Origin: Buttiauxella sp. A111
GTDB lineage: Bacteria; Pseudomonadota; Gammaproteobacteria; Enterobacterales; Enterobacteriaceae
Reading direction: 5' to 3'
Length of the DNA stretch: 64,000 bases
NCBI RefSeq assembly: GCF_014189855.1
Contig: NZ_BJFN01000005.1
Span: 124,001 to 188,000 of the forward strand
A program made the position numbers and the translations under genes. Under the pieces are notes generated by a model, which saw nothing but the letters and a program-made list of their open reading frames with translations, did no database searches and was not told the origin of the DNA. Positions 38,101 through 43,557 of the stretch are shown here, piece after piece. How positions within the stretch are numbered: the stretch's first letter is position 1; every line of letters begins with the position of its first letter.

Positions 38101-39019
38101 AGTTGCAGGCGCACAGGCCGGGAAGAACTCGCTCGAGAATAACTATCTGAGCGCTGACCAAACCACCTCATGGCTTGAAAAATATAAATCAGCCTCGACG
38201 GATGCAGAGCGTCAAAGACTGGTGGATGTTGCCAGTAAGGCTGATGCAGCTCAGCAAGAAAAGGCGATGAAAACATCAATCACAAAAGATTATCTGACTC
38301 AACAACAGGACGATCTGATCAAATTGATGCAATCACCCGGTTGTGACGCAGCCTGTCAGAAGCTGGCGCAATACAGCATTAACCAACTCACCCCGATCAT
38401 TGATAATTACGATGAGTTGCAGATGGGGAATAATTTGCCTAAAGCGGCTATAGCGACCATTTCCCTGGCTATACCAGTCCTGGGTAGGGCTGTATCTCCT
38501 GGTATCGCTGAATGGGCAGGTAGCTCAACTCTAGTCAATCGCGGAATTGCAGCTGGGGCCGCAGGTACGGCAAATGCTGGCATGCAGGGGTACAACATCT
38601 ATAAGGATCCTACAAAAGAATTTAGCTGGGCCAGTTTTGGGTCCGCTGTAGTTGTTGGTGGTGTTACAAGTGATATGGGTCTGAAAGGGACCGTCGCGTG
38701 GAATACTGCTGGCGCTGGAATATCCAGTGTTATTGACGGGCAATCGCCATGGCTACCAATGGTGGGTGGATTTGCTGGATCTTATGTAGGATACAAAGCA
38801 ACCGAAATAATATTGCCGTATGCAAATAAGGCACTTAATCCTTGGTCTAATGGGTTCAATGAGAAGTTTAATCCGTATATGCCATCAATATCAGCACCGG
38901 CCTCTCGTTCGCCATGGCCTACAGTCGTTGGTGATATAACTGGTTCAGCGTCGGCAGAATATACCAATAAAAAAGCTGGCGATATCGGTAATGTTATTTT
39001 TGATGGAGGCTGGAAATGA
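29180..39019 (+). CDS. cdiA: CdiA, contact-dependent inhibition effector, 3279 residues
   Basis: A giant exoprotein. N-terminus: extended signal peptide (MNKNLYRIVFNKARGMLMVV, then a hydrophobic core ending VSVQA at about 72). Next is the TPS domain (about 73-330, with NPWLAKSEAKIILNEVNS and the paired Cys of ISCDGCGFINANR), then long FHA-1 filament repeats (about 330-1530), a Tyr/Cys-containing presumed receptor-binding stretch (about 1530-1620), a YP-like segment (PYLVETDPRF near 1804), FHA-2 repeats (about 1950-2750), and a pretoxin region ending in LENN at 2985-2988 instead of VENN. The toxin part (about 2989-3279) has SPGCDAACQ, then a glycine-rich hydrophobic tail (GLKGTVAWNTAGAGISSVID). 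It overlaps cdiC and cdiI by 4 nt each. Confidence 0.95.
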   Translation: MNKNLYRIVFNKARGMLMVVADIAASGRASSGPSSGVGHTLSQRVSSLSRLNFSLLLALGCVSVSVQAGIVADGAAPGNQQPTIINSANGTPQVNIQSPNGNGVSHNKYSQFDVDGQGAILNNSHNATQTQLGGMVNGNPWLAKSEAKIILNEVNSRNPSQLNGVLEVAGKKAQIIIANPAGISCDGCGFINANRTTLTTGNPQLTNGQITGYDVRQGEIVIQGRGMDSTSQDSTDIIARAVKVNAGIWANDLKVTAGSNVVDAVHENISKTASDASTRPQLAVDVSQLGGMYAGKIRLIGTESGVGVRNAGTIGASAGSVTITADGRIENSGAVSSAQDLAVSASSGIQNSGTQYAAGNTTLRTPADIINSGTIAAAHETNISAGSLNSTTSAVLAAGLNSDGKLGSSGNLTLSTTGQLSAHGQNLAATTLNAQGADVDLSQSQTWARDINATATSGNLSTAQGNIAAAQTLTLNTNGLLNNDGGKLEADRLLLGGSTLSNQSGVINQLGEQDLSLTQNIAINNNGGTIASNGNNLTLSTAKLTNQQGTVIHAGRGKLTLNAAQMDATGGTLASNGALDLQGKNLVLDSAITQADSITVAADSLSHHAGTMTQTGLGNMAVNVSGGLDNSQGNMASSGDFTLTAGSVNNHQGQLLSAGNTFALTSTGDVDNRSGFIAASGALNVSSRGLDNSAGLMQSGSTFTLDTHGGTLINQNSGDQGGIVSLGDLWLNSGNVQNQHGTVYSGGNAWLSTGSWNNTAGQMASVNALTWGGQTLLNDNGGVIQSGGNLTLDTHGAALSNTNSGASGGIVGGGDVQISAGEVNNQSGTVYSANHVQLTTGRWNNIAGQMVGVSGLNFSGGELLNDNGGLIQSGGALDLDTHGAQLSNTLEGNIVSQGDLRLTAGNVNNQSGTVYSGSNASLTTGSWDNTAGQLAGVGLLNYSGSELRNDNGGLIQSGGNLALDTHGAALSNTENGTISSGNDLQITSGNVNNQSGVVYSAGNARLATGSWDNTAGLLAGVGSLTYSGSTLLNDNGGAVQSGGDLLLDTHGALLSNTNSGESGGITSQGNMTLNSGTLNNGIGTIISNQQLALNTAEVNNDAGLLVALQGLTASTDALSNHGGAIQSGADLNWNTHGFNLNNLDGLISAQNSLAMNTGEVNNQQGLLTSGGDFTLTSGNLDNRNGQIAGKSDLTLNTTGINNQHGALQALGDMALNATNAIIDNTAGLIQSAQQVLMNAAQVINQDTHSDDQSLGIQGGDILMTADTLNNLNGDVLANNTVGLNLTGLFNNSNGLITAMDLAKIRAGEVINRQGDIEAGNGLTLDSTSLTGDGKLLSLGDMHIGLASDFTNVGTIQANGNLDFTTTGSVTNQNLMQAGDTFTFNAASLNNTVDGELSAGTLDVNVSGTLTNRGLLDGYNTHLSAQTLNNIGTGRIYGDWLSIDARTLNNIAEGGMAATIAARQQLDLGVGILNNRDHALIYSDGNMYLGGHLDENWLATGQAVTVNNHSATIESAGNMTLNVATLNNVNDHFTTENVVVSQEHISEYNVDRLGSQLYNDNDYDISIYKDETWIICIEGVLCHNTAGDKFTHYDYTRTITEDRVLESDPGQIIAGGSLTINAGDVLNDKSQIVAGGNLNINATNLNNVEVAGERTITDDGTATRYKRKQSKGGDSPSVKTSDYTPPAIIQEISLNASTVADHSQAGGSGLTIDARQDTSVTGTIQGGGSLSLSDIAGPNGAGAMTTGPVGSVTIPGINGGPSMSLSPGKTFEVNLPGDSQVVRMVGPNTRIPDNSLFKSHPESNSPYLVETDPRFTNQKQWLSSDYMMQAFITDPNNIQKRLGDGFYEQRLIREQVVALTGQRYIGDTQSDEEQYKMLMNNGIAFGQKWGLKPGVELTPEQMSALTSDIVWMVSQTVQLPDGSTQQVLVPQVYAKVKAGDLDGSGALLAGRNVNLNLSGDLTNSGRINSKDSTQILANNINNLGGIISGNDVALQARTDINNIGGTIKGGDSLLAIAGRDINVTTTTRSAVSTDGNFGRTSIDRIGSLSVTNDGGFLGVQAGRDVNLTAALVSNGGADSQTTIIAGNNLNLNTVQTGSHDNLSWGSDDWLKRSQSGDTGTVIQGGGNVSMGAGNDVNITAGNVSANQQLTIQAGNDLNIVNGTSSDSFEQYTKQTGSSSMTSKTTTVDHNSESNQLAVGSQLDGEGVTLSAGHDLFIQGSQVAGSQDVNLIAGNNLTVTTATEQHDEMHQHQEKKSGLSGTGGIGISYGTTDVKTTDTGTSLTSAGSTVGSINGDVNMVAGNGLTIKGSDVLAGNNIALQGKQVDILAADNETSSKHTVEQSSSGLTLALSGTVGSAINQAVTSANTANQEKDSNGRMAALDGMKSVLSGVQAYQGAELNQAQGGDPAAMIGVNLSYGSQSSKSEQTQTNHDSQGSTIQAGNNLSIKATDSDINVTGSQIRAGNDITLDAARDVNLISAENTHQLDGKNESHGGSVGVGINFGGGSNGISVNASVNKGKGSETGNGTTHTETTIDAGNHLTVISGRDTTLTGAQISGDKVTMDVGRNLTLTSEKDSDQYDSKQQNASAGGSVSMGGGSGSVNLSQDKMHSNYEAVQEQTGIYAGKGGFDITVGEHTQLNGAVISSTSGPENNLLDTGTLGFSNIDNHAEYSVEHQSVGISSGGSYGDQFLGNMANGLLVGANGEGSADSTTSSAISGGTITIRDKDKQTQNVDDLSRDVANANPGLDTIFDKEKEQRRLQEIQAIGEIGSQAADIVRTQGKIEATNAANEKMKTVTPEQRDAAKAQWQKEHPGKTVTDSDIDGQLYQNAYNEAFNSSKYGTGGSIQQGLQAATSVVQGLLGGDIGKALAGGMNPYIADLIHDQTMNADGSVNMEANAMAHAIWGAIAAEASGNSALAGASGAVSGELMARYIAGEMYPGVDPKDLTEEQKQTLSALGTLAAGLAGGLAGDSTSDAVAGAQAGKNSLENNYLSADQTTSWLEKYKSASTDAERQRLVDVASKADAAQQEKAMKTSITKDYLTQQQDDLIKLMQSPGCDAACQKLAQYSINQLTPIIDNYDELQMGNNLPKAAIATISLAIPVLGRAVSPGIAEWAGSSTLVNRGIAAGAAGTANAGMQGYNIYKDPTKEFSWASFGSAVVVGGVTSDMGLKGTVAWNTAGAGISSVIDGQSPWLPMVGGFAGSYVGYKATEIILPYANKALNPWSNGFNEKFNPYMPSISAPASRSPWPTVVGDITGSASAEYTNKKAGDIGNVIFDGGWK
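31385..32410 (+). repeat. four tandem 84-87-residue repeats in the CdiA filament
   Basis: Units begin at about 31385, 31646, 31898 and 32150 (periods 261, 252, 252, 261 bp). Each encodes VNNQSGTVYS, then a TTGSWDNTAGQ-like line, NDNGGLIQSGG and LDTHGAALSN. The near-identity of units suggests recent duplication, so copy number and CdiA filament length may vary between strains. Confidence 0.85.
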
Positions 39020-39255
39020 AACTGATGAAGTATTTTTTATTTTTGATTTTCGCTTATTCATTAGTGCTGTCACTGCTTTTCCTAGGTTTAAATGTAGCAG
39101 TTTCATTGTTTTTTTTAATGAAAAATGGTGTTTTTATTTTTGGGGTAAAAGATTTTTTCGAGAATGTTCTTCTTGGCTGCTCGTTCGGGGTGTTTATAAG
39201 TTTCATTATATTGCTTGCTCAGTTCATTCAGAATAGAAAGAATAATATTCGGTGA
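39016..39255 (+). CDS. cdiI: CdiI, probable membrane immunity protein, 79 residues
   Basis: A 79-residue hydrophobic protein with two or possibly three predicted membrane segments: about 5-35 (FLFLIFAYSLVLSLLFLGLN and onward) and about 50-72 (LLGCSFGVFISFIILLAQFI), with a basic C-terminal tail QNRKNNIR. Its ATG overlaps the cdiA stop (ATGA) and GGAGG sits 6 nt before it, inside cdiA, giving translational coupling. Coding is much more A+T-rich than cdiA. No family is recognised; position and size define it as the cognate immunity protein. A membrane location implies that the toxin attacks the inner membrane. From memory, the immunity protein of the EC93 prototype is also about this size and membrane-bound. 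Confidence 0.75.
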   Translation: MKLMKYFLFLIFAYSLVLSLLFLGLNVAVSLFFLMKNGVFIFGVKDFFENVLLGCSFGVFISFIILLAQFIQNRKNNIR

Positions 39256-39347
39256 CTTTTAAGGTTTTATTCAAGCTGTAATTTATGCAGTGGAGAGACT
39301 TCTCTTTGCAAGAACTAAAAAATGTTTAATAATATTAAGGATGATTT

Positions 39348-39932
39348 ATGTCAATGAAATACACTGTTTTAACCGCTGTTCTTCTGTCTGCACTGGGTGC
39401 TTCTGCTGCTGTACAGGCAGAAAGTTCTATTACCGCAGGCTACGCTCAAGCTCACGTTGAAGATTTTGGTACCACTAACGGTGTGAATTTAAAATACCGT
39501 TATGAGTGGAATTCTCCACTGAGTATTATCACTTCATTTACTTTTATGACGGGTTCCGAGAGCAGTTCTTATTACGTTGAGCGTGATAAAATTGATCTTC
39601 ATGCGAACGTAAAATATTACTCACTGGCAGCAGGCCCGGCCTGGCGTTTTAACGAATTAGTCAGTGTCTATGCTCTGCTGGGTGCCAGTTATAATAAAGT
39701 TGATTACAACTATAACTGGAAAAACTACGAAGGTACCCGTGGTTTAGTCGACATGGGGAATGTCGATGGAGGGAATCATGATTCCACTTCTCTGGTTTAT
39801 GGTGCGGGCGTACAGATAAACCCACTGCCTAACTTTGTTATTGATGTGGGTTATGAAGGTTCAAAACTGGATGATGGTGCTAATGATCATGCAGTTAATG
39901 GCTTTAACATCGGTGTCGGTTATCGCTTCTGA
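39348..39932 (+). CDS. Ail/Lom/OmpX-family outer membrane protein
   Basis: A 194-residue protein: signal peptide of 24 residues (ending AAVQA) and an eight-strand outer-membrane barrel of the Ail/PagC/Lom/OmpX type. Alternating aromatic strands are visible (SSITAGYAQAHVEDF, GVNLKYRYEW, AAGPAWRFNELVSVYALLGASY, FVIDVGYEG), and the C-terminus is GFNIGVGYRF, ending in Phe as needed for BAM recognition. Relatives mediate adhesion, serum resistance or invasion. The third loop carries YNYNWKNYEGTRG. It lies 92 bp after cdiI in the same orientation with its own AAGGA site; whether it is cotranscribed with cdi is unclear. Confidence 0.88.
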   Translation: MSMKYTVLTAVLLSALGASAAVQAESSITAGYAQAHVEDFGTTNGVNLKYRYEWNSPLSIITSFTFMTGSESSSYYVERDKIDLHANVKYYSLAAGPAWRFNELVSVYALLGASYNKVDYNYNWKNYEGTRGLVDMGNVDGGNHDSTSLVYGAGVQINPLPNFVIDVGYEGSKLDDGANDHAVNGFNIGVGYRF

Positions 39933-40039
39933 TTTTAGATAGAAGGCGGGTGTGTTGTTTTACCGTCGATGCTATTTAATCAGCGATTAATTTATCCCGA
40001 ATTACACTATTTTACGCTCTTTAAAAATCTAAATTTAAA

Positions 40040-40080
40040 CTCCATCGCATCTTTAATTTTGATGCGGTGGAGGTATTTTT
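40040..40080 (+). terminator. terminator after the Ail-like gene
   Basis: CTCCATCGCATC and GATGCGGTGGAG pair over 12 bp (one G-U) with a 9-nt loop, followed by GTATTTTT. It ends the + strand unit about 110 nt after the gene. Nothing else is visible in 39933-40110. Confidence 0.75.
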
Positions 40081-40114
40081 GATCTCTTTTAATGTGGCCG
40101 AAAATTTACTATAT

Positions 40115-40148
40115 AAACCCCGGTCTGGTTGCCGGGATTTCTTTATCT
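40115..40148 (-). terminator. weak hairpin after symE
   Basis: CCCGG and CCGGG (40119-40123, 40132-40136) pair as a short G+C stem just beyond the symE stop, with T-rich sequence on either side. It may terminate symE, but the stem has only five pairs. Confidence 0.35.
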
Positions 40149-40161
40149 GTCACTCAGTCCG

Positions 40162-40524
40162 TCAACTCCACTTCCTGGCTGCTGTATTTTTAGCCGTGAT
40201 CACCCCTATAAACTCCAGGATCTGCTTTTGCTTGCGTCCTGAAAGCTTACAGACTTGACGCAGTGTCTGCATGATCTCCGGTTCTGCCGGAGGTGGCGGT
40301 AAGGGGTCTTCGGCGGTGAGTACCAGACAACCGGGCATTACGCGCACTTTAAGCGGTGTACCGGTTTTAAATCCCGCATCATCCAGCCAGTTTCCTTTCA
40401 GCGTAATGGATGTAAAAGCGGAATGCGTCTTCCAGTCTCGAATGTAACCGACCGTATAACGACGGTTTTTTAATTCAGGGACTTCTGTTGTGACAACTTC
40501 TGACTTAGAATCCTGCTCAGCCAT
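40162..40524 (-). CDS. symE: SymE-family toxin
   Basis: A 120-residue SymE homologue. E. coli SymE is an SOS-induced protein with an AbrB-like fold that condenses nucleic acid or cleaves RNA and is controlled by the antisense RNA SymR. The match is clear: RRYTVGYIRDW, SITLKGNWLDDAGFKTGTPL, VRVMPGCLVLTAEDP and the C-terminal LRQVCKLSGRKQKQILEFIGVI. The sequence upstream has both a SymR-like antisense element and a LexA box, so the complete control circuit seems kept. It lies opposite to the flanking Ail-like and MFS genes. Confidence 0.9.
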   Translation of the reverse strand: MAEQDSKSEVVTTEVPELKNRRYTVGYIRDWKTHSAFTSITLKGNWLDDAGFKTGTPLKVRVMPGCLVLTAEDPLPPPPAEPEIMQTLRQVCKLSGRKQKQILEFIGVITAKNTAARKWS

Positions 40525-40597
40525 GATTAACTCCGTGATAGTTAGTTTTGGTGAGCGGGGTTGAGGTGTTCGAGCACTTCAATCCCGCGTTATTTCT
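40519..40597 (+). ncRNA. symR: SymR-like antisense RNA to the symE leader
   Basis: The + strand across the symE start codon can give a short RNA that begins near 40519 (AGCCATG, similar in position to the E. coli SymR 5' end), covers the symE ribosome-binding region and ends in a strong hairpin at 40555-40588 (GCGGGGTTGAGGTG with CACTTCAATCCCGC, two G-U pairs) followed by TTATTTCTTTT. TAGAAT at 40506-40511 is a suitable -10 box. Length near 79 nt, like the 77-nt E. coli RNA as I recall it. Confidence 0.65.
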
Positions 40598-40634
40598 TTT
40601 ATTTCGCTAATACTGACAAAATCTTGATAAACAA

Positions 40635-40654
40635 TACTGGATGCATAAACAGTA
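40635..40654 (-). promoter_or_regulatory. LexA box of symE
   Basis: TACTGGATGCATAAACAGTA fits the SOS box TACTG-N10-CAGTA exactly at both ends with an A+T-rich centre. It lies 111 bp upstream of the symE start codon, like the SOS-controlled E. coli gene with its long leader. The rest of the 40525-40859 gap holds the SymR element and an A+T-rich leader for the MFS gene. Confidence 0.88.
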
Positions 40655-40859
40655 ATCCAGATAAAAATACTCATGCTCACAATGAAATATATTTGTTCAG
40701 AATTTATGTATAGAAATATTAAGTTTATCCACGGTAAGTTTTATTTATAAATATTAAAATTCTGTATCAAAGACTCGGTGATAAATAAAATAATATGAGG
40801 TGTTGCTTGCTCTCACTCCACACTGGACGGCCAATGACAATAAATACGGAGATAACTTT

Positions 40860-42101
40860 GTGAATATGGATGTGGCGCCCTCGGCATCCCGGCGGGCATT
40901 TCACTATGCTCCGTTTCGTCATTTGTTTTTTGCCCGTCTGCTGACGGTGCTGGGAAATGGTATTGCGCCCATTGCTCTGGCTTTTGCTGTGCTCGACATG
41001 GGTGGCACCGCCGCCGATTTGGGCATCGTTATCGCAGCGCGTTCTATTTTCAACGTGGCTTTTTTGCTGATTGGCGGAGTGCTTGCCGATCGCTATTCCC
41101 GAAGCAAAGTTCTCCTCTATTCATCCGTTATCGCGGCAATCTCTCAGGCGATTGTTGCTTTTTTAGTGCTGGATGGCTCTGCCACGATCATTCTGCTCGC
41201 GGTGCTGGGCGCTATAAATGGTGCGGCTGCGGGCACCTCGCTGCCCGCTTCGCAAGCTATGGTTCCACAAACTGTGCCCGTTCACTGCCTACGGGAAGCC
41301 AATGCCTTCATTCAGTTGGGTATTTACGGCGGGACGGTGATTGGTGCATCACTGGGCGGTGTTCTCACTAGCGTGACTGGGCCTGGTTGGGGATTGGCAG
41401 TGGATGCCTTAGGATTTGCCGCATCAGCACCTCTATACCTGATGATTCGCACAAGCTTTGCGCAACCACTGGAATCAAAATCTAATATTTTTCAGGATTT
41501 AAAAGAGGGTTGGGCGGAGTTCATTTCGCGCACTTGGGTCTGGGCAATCGTCGTGCAATTTACCCTCGTTAATGCGGCATTTAGCGGTGTGATGATGGTG
41601 CTCGGCCCGGTCGTGGCGGATTCCACATTTGGCCGGGCGGGCTGGGGAATGGCCATCGCTGCACAAAGCGTTGGCCTTATCGCAGGTTCGTTTATTGCAC
41701 TTCGCTGGCGGCCCCGGCGCGATTTATTAATCGGCACCATGCTGGTGGTGTTTTGCGCAGGGCCGATTACTGTTTTGGCGCTCATTCCATCGACGCCCGC
41801 TCTGATGGCCACGTTCTTAATCGCAGGCGTAGGTTTTGGGTTGTTCGGCGTGGTATGGGCGCAATCTCTGCAAACCCATATCCCGCCGGAAAAACTCGCG
41901 CGCGTGTATGCCTATGATGCGTTGGGGTCTTTCGTGGCTATTCCTGTTGGCGAGCTTGCCGCAGGCCCACTGGCGATGCACTACGGAAACACCCGCGTCT
42001 TATTAGTCTCAGCCGTTGTTGTCGTGATTGCGACGGTTGCCGCAAGTTTTGTGCCTGCTATCAGGCGGCTCGACAATTCGGTACACATCAAAGAGACCTG
42101 A
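40860..42101 (+). CDS. MFS exporter (EntS-like)
   Basis: A 413-residue, 12-segment MFS protein. It starts with FRHLFFARLLTVLGNGIAPIALAFAVLD, has GGVLADRYSRSKVL in the loop 2-3 position and ASLPASQAMVPQ-like sequence, features of the EntS/macrolide-efflux MFS_3 group, which usually export small hydrophobic compounds or siderophores. The frame opens at 40800; GTG 40860 has GGAGATAACTTT in front and is preferred, with ATG 40866 as second choice. Its 3' end overlaps that of the convergent M24-type gene by 14 bp. The substrate is unknown. Confidence 0.78.
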   Translation: MNMDVAPSASRRAFHYAPFRHLFFARLLTVLGNGIAPIALAFAVLDMGGTAADLGIVIAARSIFNVAFLLIGGVLADRYSRSKVLLYSSVIAAISQAIVAFLVLDGSATIILLAVLGAINGAAAGTSLPASQAMVPQTVPVHCLREANAFIQLGIYGGTVIGASLGGVLTSVTGPGWGLAVDALGFAASAPLYLMIRTSFAQPLESKSNIFQDLKEGWAEFISRTWVWAIVVQFTLVNAAFSGVMMVLGPVVADSTFGRAGWGMAIAAQSVGLIAGSFIALRWRPRRDLLIGTMLVVFCAGPITVLALIPSTPALMATFLIAGVGFGLFGVVWAQSLQTHIPPEKLARVYAYDALGSFVAIPVGELAAGPLAMHYGNTRVLLVSAVVVVIATVAASFVPAIRRLDNSVHIKET

Positions 42102-43491
42102 CCAAAGCCGAGGCCTTGTTGAGCAGCCAGGGCCGTAAATATCCCACCGTGTTGGATAACGGCAACACATCGTCGTGAAGGTGGAGATGTAATACATCCC
42201 GAATGTAGGCCCGGCGGTTTTGAATGCGCTGCCAAAGCTCTGGATACTGCGTGGCGATTTGCAGGCGCAGAGGCTCATCGGCAAGCGCAATGGTATCTTC
42301 AATACTCGCTCCCGCGTAGCCCTTACGCGACGGGATGATGTCGATTTGCAGCAGCATTCCGCTGGATAAAGGAATGTCCGATGATGGATAAACAGGTGAA
42401 CAGAGCCACTCTTCATCGGCGACCAAATGGCCAGGGTTCAGGTGCCAGTGGTATTCGGCTTTTGGCAATACACCCTCAATCAGTTCATACACTTCGTGGC
42501 CTTTCACACCGACGCGCATATGCTCAAGCCAGCTCACAACGGCGCGATAGTAGGGAATGGCGACCACATCAAGATAGTCCTGAACCTCAGCCGGTAGTTC
42601 ATCGGCGTGGTTGACGACATACGCAGCCCGGCTGGTTAAACCGCCCTTGTAGCTGACGGTTAATGAAAATTTATCGCCTTTCTGGATCTGTTTATCCGAG
42701 GGATACAAATTGGCATTCTCAAAACGATCCCCCGTCGCGGCGATAGTGACGACGTTATTGGGTTGGCCTTCGGCGGCCAGCAGCGCGGCAATGGTTTTTT
42801 CCGTTTTGCCCAACTCAACCGCATTCAGTGCAGTCAGCATCGCACTCGAGGCCAGGTTTGCACCGTATTCGTAATGCGCGATTTCATTGGCGTTATTAAT
42901 AGTACGCGCACCATCGCGTGGCGAAATAAACAGACTCGTGGCGTTGAGAAGCTCGCATGAAGAAGACGAAAGTGCGGCCTGAATCGCCTGGAAAATAAAG
43001 GTGGGAATATCAAACATCGGTGTGTTGTTACTGTGGGCGCCGGTGAAAAGTTTCCAGCCTGCGATGCCGACACGTTGTTGCTGGTGAAGCCCAGCTTGTT
43101 GCAACACTTCACTCAGTGAAAACGTGGTGTCCATCGGCTGGTTGGGCAGTGAAAACCACGGCGCGTGTACCACTTTTGCCGGAACTCTGGAGTGCTGTGC
43201 GAGTTTGAGATTTTCATTGCCAAGAACCAGAACCGCTTCGCCGCTTTTATGCAGCACCAGTAAACCTTCTTCAAAGCGCGGGATGAATCCCGTCAGATAT
43301 TCAAAATTCCCGCCATGTTCTTTGTCGGCGTAGACGATTAACGCATCCAGATTTTGCCGCGCCATACCCTGCAAAATTTTGTGCAGGCGTTCCTGAATCG
43401 TCTGGTCATTTAATACAACGCCTGGGATACCCGGGTAAATGTCCGGTTGTTTGATGGGGGCGAGCATAATCGGCGAATGTGTTTGCGGCAT
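42088..43491 (-). CDS. creatinase-like M24-family protein lacking most metal ligands
   Basis: A 467-residue two-domain protein of the M24 (pita-bread) group, with an N-terminal creatinase/prolidase domain (residues about 35-180, LDALIVYADKEHGGNFEYLTGF) and a C-terminal catalytic-type domain. Usual M24 peptidases carry two Asp, one His and two Glu as metal ligands; here the Asp-Asp strand reads KFSLTVSYKGGLTSRAAYVV with neither Asp, whereas His (LNPGHLVADEEW) and one Glu (GASIEDTIAL) are kept. Creatinase has the same fold without metal. So a non-peptidase hydrolase is likely. ATG 43491 follows AAGGAGTTACAGACCC. It is convergent with the MFS gene. Confidence 0.75.
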   Translation of the reverse strand: MPQTHSPIMLAPIKQPDIYPGIPGVVLNDQTIQERLHKILQGMARQNLDALIVYADKEHGGNFEYLTGFIPRFEEGLLVLHKSGEAVLVLGNENLKLAQHSRVPAKVVHAPWFSLPNQPMDTTFSLSEVLQQAGLHQQQRVGIAGWKLFTGAHSNNTPMFDIPTFIFQAIQAALSSSSCELLNATSLFISPRDGARTINNANEIAHYEYGANLASSAMLTALNAVELGKTEKTIAALLAAEGQPNNVVTIAATGDRFENANLYPSDKQIQKGDKFSLTVSYKGGLTSRAAYVVNHADELPAEVQDYLDVVAIPYYRAVVSWLEHMRVGVKGHEVYELIEGVLPKAEYHWHLNPGHLVADEEWLCSPVYPSSDIPLSSGMLLQIDIIPSRKGYAGASIEDTIALADEPLRLQIATQYPELWQRIQNRRAYIRDVLHLHLHDDVLPLSNTVGYLRPWLLNKASALVRSL

Positions 43492-43557
43492 GGGTCTGTA
43501 ACTCCTTTTTATTTTTCCCGGAATGAACCTTAACTTACCACCAGGCAAATATTGAGC

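Noticed and set aside
38991-39236. 81-codon frame overlapping the end of cdiA and cdiI
   Set aside because: It is in a third frame over cdiI. The 79-residue frame at 39016 has GGAGG at ideal spacing and the ATGA overlap, so this one is a shadow.
20522-43557. Prophage or integrative element
   Set aside because: No integrase, phage structural gene, tRNA-end attachment site or transposase was found in the island.
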